Shown here one piece after another: positions 49,188-58,726 of a stretch of 64,000 nt of DNA. Each line of letters begins with the position of its first letter. Position 1 is the first letter of the stretch. The notes under the pieces are model-generated. The model made no database searches. It saw only the letters and a program-made list of their open reading frames with translations, and was not told where the DNA came from. Origin of the DNA: Paenibacillus sp. Root444D2 (GTDB taxonomy: Bacteria; Bacillota; Bacilli; Paenibacillales; NBRC-103111); the NCBI RefSeq assembly GCF_001426375.1, contig NZ_LMEO01000045.1:1174452-1238451 (forward strand), read 5' to 3'. A program made the position numbers and the translations under genes.

Positions 49188-50528
49188 CTACAGAAATAAC
49201 TTGAAATAAATTGTAGCTGCTATGAATAAAAGCAGGGAAATCGGAGCGGCCACAATCATATATCCACGATGTGTTAGCCCTCCTCCCTCCTTATCAGAAA
49301 GAGCGGCCGCGTACATGCTAGTCATTGAACTCAGAAGAGTTACTCCGCTGCCAATGGCAGTTCCTACGATTAAGGACCACCATAATGAGGAAACTGTTGA
49401 GATTCCGGCTGCACTTTGCAGCGTACTGCCTATATGATCTACGACTGGAATCATAGCAGCTGTATAAGGAATGTAGTCCATCATGGCAGAGCCAAAGCCA
49501 GTAAGCCATAACAGAAGAATGGATAAGAAGGGGATGTTTCCTTGACTGATTTCTAAACCTCTCACAGCAATAAATCCGGTAATCCCGGCATACGTTAAGC
49601 CGCCGATCATGATGAATAATCCAAAGAAAAATAGCAATTGTGTTTCTTTCAAGCCTTGCCATATGGAAAGATAGTCTCTTCGTTTAACCAGTTGGACTAA
49701 TTCTTTATAGTTTAATGCTAATAGAGCCACCGCCCCACACGCAGCAATATACGAAGCATTCCATCCAAGAACGCCTTGAAGCAACAAAACTATCAGAGTA
49801 AGTAGAGTGATTAAACAACTCCCAGCAAAAAATCCTCGATCTGAAACCAAGTAGGAGGAGGGTTGTAACGTAAGCAGCTCTCTTTTATACGTTTCTGCGA
49901 CAATCATCTTCTTCCCGTAAATCAACCATATCACGAGATATACGAGAGCTAGCAGTATGATTACAAGTGGGCCGAGCTTTAGCAGCATCTCCCCAGCGGA
50001 TATGTTCTCTGCAGCCCCAATCATTCGGTTAGGCATGTTCCCTATGAGCGTTGCAGCTCCACCAATATTCACGGATAAGAGAATACTAATCAGAAAAGGA
50101 ACTGGAGATAATTTCATCAATTTCGTCGTCTTCAGCAGGATCGGCACCAGTACAGCTATTGCTAGCAAACCATCCAAAAGCGCTGATATTATCGCTGAAA
50201 GGACTGACAAACTAAGTAGAATCGTAATTGGCTGTATTCGAAACTTTCGAAGGATATAAGTTGCCGAATAGGCGATAATTCCTGTTTTCTGAAAAACGCC
50301 AGAAATAACAAATAAGCTAATGATAAGTAAAAGAACATGCCAGTTCGCGTAACTTGTAACTGCCTTGCTAAGCGGAACAATCCCCATAATGATCATAAGA
50401 AGGGCTCCACCTAATGCTGTATACATCCGATCCCATTTCTCAATCAAGATACATACATAAGCCGCGGCAAAAATGATCAAGGCAGCGATAGCTTGCCATA
50501 AAGCAGGACCTTGAGAAAATTCTGTCAT
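49188..50528 (-). CDS. SLC13/ArsB-type anion permease
   Basis: 446 residues with 11-12 hydrophobic segments. ANWHVLLLIISLFVISGVFQKTG and NIGGAATLIGNMPNRMIGAA match the ion transporter superfamily (ArsB/NhaD/CitMHS). The ligand could be an anion, a dicarboxylate or sodium; sequence does not decide. It is alone between DUF421 and the TIGR04086 gene. Confidence 0.8.
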   Translation of the reverse strand: MTEFSQGPALWQAIAALIIFAAAYVCILIEKWDRMYTALGGALLMIIMGIVPLSKAVTSYANWHVLLLIISLFVISGVFQKTGIIAYSATYILRKFRIQPITILLSLSVLSAIISALLDGLLAIAVLVPILLKTTKLMKLSPVPFLISILLSVNIGGAATLIGNMPNRMIGAAENISAGEMLLKLGPLVIILLALVYLVIWLIYGKKMIVAETYKRELLTLQPSSYLVSDRGFFAGSCLITLLTLIVLLLQGVLGWNASYIAACGAVALLALNYKELVQLVKRRDYLSIWQGLKETQLLFFFGLFIMIGGLTYAGITGFIAVRGLEISQGNIPFLSILLLWLTGFGSAMMDYIPYTAAMIPVVDHIGSTLQSAAGISTVSSLWWSLIVGTAIGSGVTLLSSMTSMYAAALSDKEGGGLTHRGYMIVAAPISLLLFIAATIYFKLFL

Positions 50529-50628
50529 AATTATCCCCTTCCCTTTGAACAGTCTGTACTAATTCTATGTGCTTGGCCATACAATGATGTTAATGAAACG
50601 AACGAATATACGAAAGGATTGGTGGCCT

Positions 50629-51018
50629 GTGAACCCTATGAAAACGGTCAGTCAGGTTCGAATAACGTCTCCTTTATTTTCTGGACTTGTTTATTCATTA
50701 AGTATGATGACAATTGGAACAATAATGACGTCATTATTTCTTCTTTTAACCAGCACACAAGAAAGCTCTCTGCATATGTTAACTACGATTATTCATGCTG
50801 TTTCCCTATTTATTGGCGGCTGGGTTTCAGGCAAAAGAGCTGGAAACCGCGGCTGGTATCACGGGGGAATTGTAGGCTTTGTCTATTTTATCCTCATTTT
50901 TTTGGTTGGTTTTCTTGCTTTCGATGCAGGTTTGAATCTTCGATCCCTTCAATTACTTAGCATTCTATTCGTGTCAGGAGCATTGGGCGGAATACTTGGC
51001 GTTAACACGCAAAAATAA
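50629..51018 (+). CDS. TIGR04086 family membrane protein (YrzE-like)
   Basis: About 129 residues with four hydrophobic segments. FIGGWVSGKRAGNRGWYHGGIVG is the family signature. The start is GTG at 50629 or ATG at 50638; both follow AAAGGATTGGTGG. B. subtilis yrzE sits in the same neighbourhood near yajC. The function is unknown. Confidence 0.82.
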   Translation: MNPMKTVSQVRITSPLFSGLVYSLSMMTIGTIMTSLFLLLTSTQESSLHMLTTIIHAVSLFIGGWVSGKRAGNRGWYHGGIVGFVYFILIFLVGFLAFDAGLNLRSLQLLSILFVSGALGGILGVNTQK

Positions 51019-51113
51019 GACGTTTCCGTGAAGATATCACTTTCCCCCTTAGATTGTGGTATAATATCATAGTTATTGCCGCAAATAATTTCCAATATTA
51101 GGGGGAAAACACC

Positions 51114-51950
51114 ATGAGCCCTTTTCATTCAATGACGCATGCAACGGTCTATATAGTTATCACTGTTTTAATTTTTCTGATCGCTGCGACACGTAAAAGT
51201 CCATTTAATATTGCCGGAAGCTTTGTTCAAGAAATATTTACTTCTCGTAAGTATCTCCTTCACTTTGCTGCACTGATTACCATCCTATTTTTTAATAAAG
51301 TTGAGATGTGGGTTGAAAAAGGGATCGATATCAGAACCGATTTCACCAAGTCGATCTATGGCATTGAAGGCAACTTTGTTTCATCCATTCAGCATTTTTT
51401 CCATAATGATACATTGACTTTAGTTAGCAGTTATTTTTATGTGGTCGTATTTCCTGCTGTAATGATAACATCGATTGCGCTTTATACGTACCAGAAAAAT
51501 TATAGACTCTTTTACGCCATTTGCTACGCACTCATGTTCAACTATATGATCGCTATTCCATTCTATTTGTTTTTCCCAGTGAACGAAGTTTGGTCGTTTC
51601 ATCCTAATGTTAAGCTTCTGATACTGGATGTGTTCCCAACCTTTGAACAAGATTATCGACCACTTTCCGGACTTGACAATTGTTTTCCAAGCTTACACAC
51701 ATCGATCTCAGTTTCGATGGCTGTAATTGCAGTGAAAAGCCGAAGTACGTTTTGGAAAATATTCGTGCCTTGCTCTTCCGCTTTCATCATCTTCACGATT
51801 TTTTATCTGGGCATCCACTGGTTATCTGACATGTGTGCCGGTGTTGTGCTTGGTGTCGTAGCAGCCAGAGTGGGCTTACGTATATCCGATGGCCGTCTTG
51901 TTCTTGGCGAGCAAGCTTTGCTAAAACGCTTAAAGAATAATGAACTATAA
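51114..51950 (+). CDS. PAP2-type membrane phosphatase
   Basis: 278 residues with about six membrane segments. FPSLHTSISVSMAV and GIHWLSDMCAGVVLG are motifs 2 and 3 of the PAP2 superfamily (variant often called PAP2_3). It probably dephosphorylates a lipid phosphate at the membrane surface. A TATAAT at about 51060 and a GGGGGAAA ribosome site precede the ATG. Confidence 0.85.
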   Translation: MSPFHSMTHATVYIVITVLIFLIAATRKSPFNIAGSFVQEIFTSRKYLLHFAALITILFFNKVEMWVEKGIDIRTDFTKSIYGIEGNFVSSIQHFFHNDTLTLVSSYFYVVVFPAVMITSIALYTYQKNYRLFYAICYALMFNYMIAIPFYLFFPVNEVWSFHPNVKLLILDVFPTFEQDYRPLSGLDNCFPSLHTSISVSMAVIAVKSRSTFWKIFVPCSSAFIIFTIFYLGIHWLSDMCAGVVLGVVAARVGLRISDGRLVLGEQALLKRLKNNEL

Positions 51951-51974
51951 TAACTTTTATATCTTTTAGAAAAC

Positions 51975-52018
51975 GAAATAAAAAGCGAGAACCTGATTGA
52001 AGGATCTCGCTTTTTTAT
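51975..52018. terminator. Bidirectional terminator between PAP2 and yajC
   Basis: AAAAAGCGAGA pairs with TCTCGCTTTTT, with further ACC/GGA pairing inside, flanked by A-rich and T-rich runs. It ends the queA-tgt-yajC operon on the minus strand. Confidence 0.9.
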
Positions 52019-52019
52019 T

Positions 52020-52328
52020 TTATTCTTTTGCTGTAGTTTGAGAAACAGCATTGATCGCAGAACGATCAAATGTCATTTTCGTCGCATCGTTGACACGAAG
52101 TACACAAATGTCATCTGTGATCTCCATAATTGTTCCGTGAAGCCCGCCAATCGTAACGACCTTATCCCCTTTTTTCAATCCTCCAAGCATTTGATTACGT
52201 GTTTTCTGTCTTTTCTGCTGTGGACGAATAAGTAAGAAGTAAAGAACGACAAACATGAGCACTAAAGGTCCGTATGTATACAAATACCCAACTGCACCTG
52301 TATTCGCAGTGTCTGCTGATAGTAACAT
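52020..52328 (-). CDS. yajC: Preprotein translocase subunit YajC
   Basis: 102 residues. One membrane helix (about 12-32) then FLLIRPQQKRQKTRNQMLGGL, the YajC signature, and a small soluble domain with GDKVVTIGGLHG. It accompanies SecDF. It is 15 bp downstream of tgt, the common tgt-yajC order. AGGAGG precedes the ATG. Confidence 0.95.
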   Translation of the reverse strand: MLLSADTANTGAVGYLYTYGPLVLMFVVLYFLLIRPQQKRQKTRNQMLGGLKKGDKVVTIGGLHGTIMEITDDICVLRVNDATKMTFDRSAINAVSQTTAKE

Positions 52329-52343
52329 AGGTATCCTCCTTTC

Positions 52344-53483
52344 TTAAAATCCTCTTTCATTATCATTCAGCCCATAAGCGGCAAAGAATTCATCACGGAA
52401 ATCAAGTAACCGATCTTCCTGGATGGCTCCTCTTACATCACGCATGAGCTGTAGTAGAAAGTGAAGGTTATGAATCGTAGTCAATCTGATTCCGAAGGTC
52501 TCATCTGCTTTAATTAAATGACGAATATAAGCCCGGCTATAGTTTGTACAGGTATAACAGGTACATTTGGGATCCAGCGGACCAAAGTCGGTCGCATGCT
52601 TAGCATTACGAATAACAAGCCGGCCTTCACTAGTCATACATGTCCCATTCCTGGCTATCCTTGTTGGCAGTACGCAATCGAACATATCGATACCTCGGAT
52701 AGAGCCTTCAATTAGGGCATCAGGTGAACCTACGCCCATCAAATAGCGAGGTTTGTTCGCAGGCATAAGAGGTGTTGTGTAATCAAGTACTTCATACATC
52801 AAATGCTTAGGTTCTCCAACACTCAGTCCACCAATAGCATACCCCGGGAAATCCATGGAAGTCAACTGCTCGGCACTCAACCTCCGTAGATCTTCGTGCA
52901 TGCCTCCTTGAATAATGGCGAACAATCCTTGATCATTTGGTCTGCTATGACTTTGCAAACAGCGCTCAGCCCAGCGCGTCGTACGCTCCAGTGATTTCTT
53001 CACATAATCGTACTCTGCCGGGAAAGGCGGACATTCGTCAAAAGCCATCATAATATCAGAACCAAGCGCATTCTGAATCTCCATTGCCTTCTCTGGGGAG
53101 AGAAACAGCTTGTCCCCATTCAAGTGGGATTTAAACTGTACGCCTTCTTCTGTAATCTTACGCATGTTACTTAGACTGAATACTTGAAACCCACCGCTGT
53201 CTGTTAAAATAGGTCGGTCCCAATTCATGAATTTGTGCAAACCGCCAGCGGCTTTCACTATATCATGACCCGGCCTGATGAAGAGATGATAAGTATTACT
53301 TAAAATAATATGAGCATCCATCGTTTTTAATTCTTCAGGGCTCATCGTCTTCACAGTCGCTTGTGTGCCAACTGGCATAAAGGCAGGTGTCTCAATGACA
53401 CCGTGAGGGGTGTGAACGCGTCCAAGACGTGCTCCGGATTGTTTACATGTTTTGATTGGTTCGTAAGTAACTGCTGCTGCCAA
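52344..53483 (-). CDS. tgt: Queuine tRNA-ribosyltransferase
   Basis: About 379 residues. TDSGGFQVFSLS carries the first catalytic Asp, RNGTCMTSEGRLVIRN-like LPTRIARNG follows, and the zinc site is CTCYTC plus the later His. It swaps guanine 34 for preQ1 in GUN-anticodon tRNAs. I favour the TTG at 53483, 8 bp after AGGAAG; an ATG three codons upstream is too close. Confidence 0.96.
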   Translation of the reverse strand: MAAAVTYEPIKTCKQSGARLGRVHTPHGVIETPAFMPVGTQATVKTMSPEELKTMDAHIILSNTYHLFIRPGHDIVKAAGGLHKFMNWDRPILTDSGGFQVFSLSNMRKITEEGVQFKSHLNGDKLFLSPEKAMEIQNALGSDIMMAFDECPPFPAEYDYVKKSLERTTRWAERCLQSHSRPNDQGLFAIIQGGMHEDLRRLSAEQLTSMDFPGYAIGGLSVGEPKHLMYEVLDYTTPLMPANKPRYLMGVGSPDALIEGSIRGIDMFDCVLPTRIARNGTCMTSEGRLVIRNAKHATDFGPLDPKCTCYTCTNYSRAYIRHLIKADETFGIRLTTIHNLHFLLQLMRDVRGAIQEDRLLDFRDEFFAAYGLNDNERGF

Positions 53484-53525
53484 TACATCCACTTCCTATT
53501 CTAAGCGTCTTTCTGAGTACTGATC

Positions 53526-54611
53526 TTAGTAAATTAACATAGCATCTCCAAAACTAAAAAAGCGATATTGCTCTCGAACAGCTTCTTCATAAGCTTGCAA
53601 CACATTCGTTCGCCCAGCCATTGCGCTTATGAGCATAAGCAGGGTTGACTTAGGTAAGTGGAAATTGGTTAACAAGGAATCCACCACACCAAACGTATAC
53701 CCCGGATAAATAAAAATTGAAGTCCAGCCCTGTGAAGGCTGAATTACTAATTTTTCGTTAGCGTCGTCATCTGCATGCTTACGGCTCAAGCCCGCTGCCG
53801 TTTCTAACGTACGTGCAGATGTAGTCCCCACAGCAATCACACGCTTACCATTCATTTTGGTTTCGTTAATTAGTGCTGCCGTTTCAGCTGACAGCATGTA
53901 ATACTCCTCGTGCATTTGGTGTTCTTCAATGGTGTCCACAGATACAGGACGGAATGTCCCAAGCCCGACATGTAAGGTGACAAATGCAAGACGAACACCC
54001 TTAGCTTGCAGTTTATCTAAGTAGGCTTCAGTAAAGTGCAGCCCTGCCGTTGGTGCTGCAGCTGAGCCTTCATGCTTTGCATATACGGTTTGATAGCGTT
54101 CCCGCTCTGACAACTGCTCCTTAATATAAGGAGGAAGCGGCATCTCGCCCAATCGGTCTAGAATCTCATTGAAAATGCCTGTATAACTAAATTGGAGCAC
54201 ACGACCACCCATATCTCCAACTTCCACAACCTCTGCCGTCAACAAAGGTTGTTCACCACTGGTTGAGTTGGCGTTCACACCGAAAACTGCCACGGCACCT
54301 ATTTGCATGCGTTTCCCTGGCTTTACCAAGGCCTCCCAACGATCCTCACCCAGGGGCTTCAGGAGCAAAATCTCCACTTTGGCGCCGGTGTCTTTCTTCG
54401 CACCAAAAAGCCGTGCTGGAATGACTCGTGTGTCATTCATTACGAGTAAATCCCCGGCTTCTACATAATCAATTAGCTGTTCAAAAGTCCGGTGATGTAT
54501 CTCACCTGATTCTTTGTTCAGCGTAAGCAGTCTAGACGCCGTGCGATCAAGCAGCGGCGTCTGGGCAATCAATGATTCAGGTAGTTCAAAATCGAAAGCT
54601 TGTACATCCAT
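53526..54611 (-). CDS. queA: S-adenosylmethionine:tRNA ribosyltransferase-isomerase
   Basis: 361 residues. MDVQAFDFELPESLIAQTP, VMNDTRVIPARLFG, and GLHFTEAYLDKLQAKGV and VGLGTFRPV are diagnostic. It converts preQ1-tRNA to epoxyqueuosine. It lies between the SpoIID-like gene and tgt. Confidence 0.96.
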   Translation of the reverse strand: MDVQAFDFELPESLIAQTPLLDRTASRLLTLNKESGEIHHRTFEQLIDYVEAGDLLVMNDTRVIPARLFGAKKDTGAKVEILLLKPLGEDRWEALVKPGKRMQIGAVAVFGVNANSTSGEQPLLTAEVVEVGDMGGRVLQFSYTGIFNEILDRLGEMPLPPYIKEQLSERERYQTVYAKHEGSAAAPTAGLHFTEAYLDKLQAKGVRLAFVTLHVGLGTFRPVSVDTIEEHQMHEEYYMLSAETAALINETKMNGKRVIAVGTTSARTLETAAGLSRKHADDDANEKLVIQPSQGWTSIFIYPGYTFGVVDSLLTNFHLPKSTLLMLISAMAGRTNVLQAYEEAVREQYRFFSFGDAMLIY

Positions 54612-54620
54612 GTTGTGTAT

Positions 54621-56819
54621 TCATTCCTTAGTTATGTTGACTCCAGCATAATAAGACTGAAGTATTTTCTTATAATCGTAACCTAATTCGGCATAGCCTC
54701 TTGCACCCCATTGAGACATGCCAAGTCCGTGTCCAAAGCCTGTTCCACGGAAAATGAACTGATTGCCTTGACCTGATGTTTGTGGATTAGAAGGAGTCAC
54801 AGGGGTTACTTGCGAAGACGTCGGTTTCGACTGTCCCGCTGTGCCTAGAGCAGTTAAATCGGTTATCTTCAAGGCTGTAGGCTGTGATTGACCACCCGAC
54901 AGCACATAGACCGAATCAGAGCCAGCGTTACTTGTCTCACTACTTCCTGCACCAGCAATCGCTAGGCCAATAGGATTTGGGGTATTACCAGTATAACTTC
55001 CTGCTTGTACAATTTCAAACCGGGTACTGGGTAATCCTCCGAGTGCCGCACGTAATGCATCGGGATAAGGCACCTTCACCACAACTCCGTTCGCTTTAAG
55101 TTCGGTCACCCTCCCCGAAGGTCCTCGCTTCGATATTTCAAGTGATTGCAGATCTCCGCTTACAACTACATTGGCAGCCGCTAATTTACTTTTGATCTCA
55201 TTACTTGTGTAAGGACCTCTAATCCAAGAATAGGCATTCGATTCTTTTTCTTGGCCCAACACTAACACTTTCTCTTTATTGGAAAGCTGAGCGATCGAAG
55301 GATTAGCTGTATTATCTACATAAGGTGCTGTCCGGACATTTACACCTTGTTCCGTGGCCTCGTAGTAGGAAGCGCCCTCTTTACCCTTCTGACCAGTGTC
55401 TTTTAGATACATGCTGTGTACGTAGCCCATTCGACCATCGGTTAACTGAATGCGATACCAAATGGCCTTCCCTTTTTCAGCACCATCATCTGGACTTGGT
55501 ACACTACGCAAATAAGCTAATGGATTCCCCCACACTTCAGAGGGATCCGCAGTCATCCCGCCTGAATTCGAAGAAAATACTGGTGAAATCAGTCCATTTT
55601 TATCTGATAATACTTCGTCTTTCGTCGCATCAACAGCTTGTATTCCCGCAGCAAATTCCTTTTGTATCCCAAAGTAAACCTGATCTAACGTTGTATCCGT
55701 AACTTGTGCTATCTCATACTTATTTCCCTGTTTGATTGCAAACGTACGGGCAGCTACAGCTTGTGCCTTCAACGCTTCAGTTGGCCAACCGGAACTAAGC
55801 TCAGAGCCTACGACAGCATATAAATATTGCTCCATCGGCACTTCATTCACCAAGGCTAACTTACCATGATATGTACTTATTTCCATGTCTCCGCGGTAAC
55901 TGAGGTTAGCACGCTCCTTGATTGCAATTCCCTGACTCTTTGGATGGATTACCGTCTTTTGATCACCAGCTGCCGCGGCATAATGAAGCACCGAAGCGGA
56001 GCCATTCGAGGAAGCCGTCACATCCGACCTGCGAAGTAAATAGGATGATTTCGTATTCGCGGGTTGTAAAGGCAAGTTGGGAGCTGCGCGTAACGCCGCT
56101 TGTTTTACTGCTTCTAACTGTCCTGTAGTAGCTTCATTACCTACCCATACGCTATAGGTTAGTTTACCTGCTGCATCTTCTTGCAGCGCAATATCGGCCT
56201 CGAGTCCCGCTTGGTTAAACACAAGCAACTGCTGCAAAGCAGAAGCCTCATCAGCAAACGTACCCACATTCCAATGCAGTGGACCTTTAAATACAGGAAG
56301 AGCCGATTTCGTTAACGCCGAAACCGTTGTATCTTTAAGCGCCTGCGCCGCAGCGCCCTCGGCTTCTTCCTTAGAAGGGAAGCTGCCGTAATAAACTTGG
56401 TACACCGTTCTGCCTTGTTTCACTCTACTTAACACATAGCTATCTTCGGGCATCGCAGCTAATTTAGCATATAAGGCTTTGGCTGCTGTGTAGTCCACCG
56501 TTTCGAGCATAATTACGCTATACTGATCAATTGACAGTCGAATCGAAGCATCCGGAATCGAAGCCCACGGCTTAGCAGCAGTACCGGCTGAAGTACGTAC
56601 AGCAATATCCAGTCCTCCAGATGCAGTAAGGGTAACTACAGGTTCTACTTTCTTATATTTGCTTGAATCTATCAAAAGTGCAACACGAATCTGATCCAAA
56701 TGTTTGATCCCCTCAGCATTTGCATGGGGCACCAGCGCAGGGTATGTTCCAAAGGTCAAAGCGGCCGTCGTTATCAAAGCTATTCTCCTAGGGGTAAGCA
56801 GCTTATTTCTCCAATTCAT
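54621..56819 (-). CDS. SpoIID/LytB domain protein with SPOR and SH3-like parts
   Basis: About 732 residues with a signal peptide (about 1-33). A SPOR-like region with YQVYYGSFPSKEEAE is near residue 140. The SpoIID domain, VGSELSSGWPTEALKAQAVA, has the Glu expected for glycan cleavage, followed by SNSGGMTADPSEVW. An SH3b-like insert with GVNVRTAPYVDNT comes next, and the C-terminal GHGLGMSQWGARG block closes the domain. It probably cleaves peptidoglycan outside the membrane. It is much longer than B. subtilis SpoIID (343), so it is not simply that gene. Confidence 0.85.
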   Translation of the reverse strand: MNWRNKLLTPRRIALITTAALTFGTYPALVPHANAEGIKHLDQIRVALLIDSSKYKKVEPVVTLTASGGLDIAVRTSAGTAAKPWASIPDASIRLSIDQYSVIMLETVDYTAAKALYAKLAAMPEDSYVLSRVKQGRTVYQVYYGSFPSKEEAEGAAAQALKDTTVSALTKSALPVFKGPLHWNVGTFADEASALQQLLVFNQAGLEADIALQEDAAGKLTYSVWVGNEATTGQLEAVKQAALRAAPNLPLQPANTKSSYLLRRSDVTASSNGSASVLHYAAAAGDQKTVIHPKSQGIAIKERANLSYRGDMEISTYHGKLALVNEVPMEQYLYAVVGSELSSGWPTEALKAQAVAARTFAIKQGNKYEIAQVTDTTLDQVYFGIQKEFAAGIQAVDATKDEVLSDKNGLISPVFSSNSGGMTADPSEVWGNPLAYLRSVPSPDDGAEKGKAIWYRIQLTDGRMGYVHSMYLKDTGQKGKEGASYYEATEQGVNVRTAPYVDNTANPSIAQLSNKEKVLVLGQEKESNAYSWIRGPYTSNEIKSKLAAANVVVSGDLQSLEISKRGPSGRVTELKANGVVVKVPYPDALRAALGGLPSTRFEIVQAGSYTGNTPNPIGLAIAGAGSSETSNAGSDSVYVLSGGQSQPTALKITDLTALGTAGQSKPTSSQVTPVTPSNPQTSGQGNQFIFRGTGFGHGLGMSQWGARGYAELGYDYKKILQSYYAGVNITKE

Positions 56820-56828
56820 TCGACACAA

Positions 56829-57601
56829 TTTCCTTTCTTTCGCAGCATTCTACTAAATTAGACTCTAGAAATTGGAAGAAGTTTTGGTAGATAGAATATT
56901 TACATAGTCAAAAAAACATCATACATTCATTGCTGCATCACGTGTAACATTGCAAAATTAACAATAATTTCTCTAGTAAATTGTTTATTGATGCTGCTAA
57001 AGAGCCCATCCCTCGATACACCAGTGCTCTAAAAAGTTGATCTTGAGTCAATTTCATAAACCAAACTATCTTATGTATTTAAACTCCTATGTGAAAAAAT
57101 CCTTCATCTAAAGCCTTAAAGGACTTCGGCTGTTGCAGAAAGTACAACATTGCTATCGAATTTCCCCCACTCTCATCCTCATGTTGCAAAACATACAACA
57201 ATTTCTACTGAGAAGACTAAATGAACAGGTGCGGCCTTAGACTGTTGTACTTAGTACAACAATCGCTGAGTAAAACCATGTAAAGCACCGAAATTGTTGC
57301 AGAATGTACAATATAGCTATAATTTGCGCTCGGGCTTCAGAGACTCCTCTACACCTTCAACTTTGTAGAAGCAATCATGACGTCTATGACGGCACCCCCA
57401 AGAATGAAAATAATATGCTCCTCCGATGCAATGTCGTATAAAAGTGCAAAAAGCTTTCTTGTACAAGCAAAGGTCGACTAAAACAAAAAACATCTTGTAC
57501 CGCTAAGCCCAACAGAAAAAAATACTTTCTAGCAGCGAACAACTTGACGGAAAACAAAAAAATCCTTTGCCCGCCTTCCGGCAGCGGCAAAAGATCATGA
57601 A
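56829..57601. other. Gene-free, repeat-rich gap
   Basis: About 770 bp without a credible gene. It contains four copies of a 19-bp palindromic motif (listed separately) and, near ruvB, A-rich segments of about 31-40 bp that look like diverged tandem copies. An open frame at 57384-57590 on the minus strand has no ribosome site and lies in these repeats. Confidence 0.6.
57131..57313. repeat. Four spaced 19-bp palindromic motifs
   Basis: TGTTGCAGAAAGTACAACA at 57131, TGTTGCAAAACATACAACA at 57182, TGTTGTACTTAGTACAACA at 57243 and TGTTGCAGAATGTACAATA at 57295. The ends TGTTG and CAACA are inverted. Distances between starts are 51, 61 and 52 bp. A weaker fifth version, CATTGCAAAATTAACAATA, is at 56948. 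Confidence 0.8.
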
Positions 57602-58609
57602 TTACCGTTGTTCCGGCACCGGTAAACCTAGATGATGATAGGCCTGAGGCGTTACCATCCGGCCTCTAGGGGTACGCTGCAAGAATCCAATTTGCAGCAA
57701 ATAAGGCTCGTAGACGTCTTCGATCGTCTGACTCTCTTCGCCGATAGTGGCGGCAATCGTTTCGAGCCCTACCGGGCCGCCCTGGAAGCTCTGAATGATG
57801 GCGCGCAGCATCTTATGATCAATCTCATCAAGCCCAAGGTCATCGACCTGTAGGAGCTTGAGTGCCTCTCTGGCGATGTCCAGCATGATAATGCCATCGC
57901 CCTTCACTTGCGCGAAGTCGCGCACCCGCTTCAGCAAGCGGTTCGCGATTCGCGGTGTTCCCCGCGAGCGCATGCCGATCTCGCGCGCAGCTTCACCGAC
58001 GATGCCGACCTGTAGGATGTCGGCCGTTCGGCTGACGATGTAGGTGAGCTCCTCCACCGTATAAAATTCCAGCCGACTGACGACCCCGAAACGGTCGCGC
58101 AGCGGCGCAGAAAGCAATCCGACGCGTGTCGTCGCGCCGATCAAGGTAAACGCCGGCAAGTCTAGACGCACCGAGCGTGCGCTCGGCCCCTTGCCGATGA
58201 TAATATCAAGGGCAAAGTCCTCCATCGCCGGATACAACACCTCTTCCACCGTACGGTGGAGGCGGTGAATTTCGTCGATGAAGAGCACATCGCCCTCCTG
58301 CAAATTCGTCAGGATGGCAGCTAAATCGCCCGGCCGCTCGATCGCAGGGCCGGAGGTCGTTCTTATATTCACGCCAAGTTCGTTGGCGATGATGTTGGAC
58401 AGTGTCGTTTTGCCGAGCCCAGGCGGCCCATACAGCAGCACATGATCTAGCGCTTCCTTACGCATCTTGGCAGCTTCAATATAGATCTTGAGGTTTTCCT
58501 TCGCCTGCTTCTGGCCGATATATTCGGCCAAATAACGAGGACGTAGGCTGTACTCAATCGTGTTGTCCTCCATCATTAAATTAGCCGATATAATCCGGTC
58601 ATTGTCCAT
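57602..58609 (-). CDS. ruvB: Holliday junction branch migration ATPase RuvB
   Basis: 335 residues. Walker A GPPGLGKTT (61-69), Walker B LFIDEIHRL, sensor TLIGATTRVGLLSAPLRDRF and the winged helix near the end. It is the motor of the RuvAB complex. The ATG follows AGGAGG that sits just after two family A units. The middle of the gene (about 57780-58440) is far more GC-rich than its neighbours. Confidence 0.97.
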   Translation of the reverse strand: MDNDRIISANLMMEDNTIEYSLRPRYLAEYIGQKQAKENLKIYIEAAKMRKEALDHVLLYGPPGLGKTTLSNIIANELGVNIRTTSGPAIERPGDLAAILTNLQEGDVLFIDEIHRLHRTVEEVLYPAMEDFALDIIIGKGPSARSVRLDLPAFTLIGATTRVGLLSAPLRDRFGVVSRLEFYTVEELTYIVSRTADILQVGIVGEAAREIGMRSRGTPRIANRLLKRVRDFAQVKGDGIIMLDIAREALKLLQVDDLGLDEIDHKMLRAIIQSFQGGPVGLETIAATIGEESQTIEDVYEPYLLQIGFLQRTPRGRMVTPQAYHHLGLPVPEQR

Positions 58610-58623
58610 GTTGATCCTCCTAA

Positions 58624-58698
58624 GAGTTTTGCTTTTGCAAAACTAACTTCGTAAGCATTCACTGAGTTTTGCTTTAGCAAAACTAACTTCGTAAGCAC
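58624..58698 (-). repeat. Family A hairpin repeat, two units, in ruvB leader
   Basis: Units at 58624-58657 and 58664-58698, nearly identical, both with the AGTTTTGC/GCAAAACT stem. They fill most of the 117-bp ruvA-ruvB gap, and the inner one ends four bases before AGGAGG. Confidence 0.87.
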
Positions 58699-58726
58699 TG
58701 GCTAAGTCATGCCCAATCCTCTTCAA

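Noticed and set aside
57384..57590. 68-codon open frame on the minus strand upstream of the SpoIID-like gene
   Set aside because: No ribosome site, unusual composition, and it lies across A-rich repeats; no domain.
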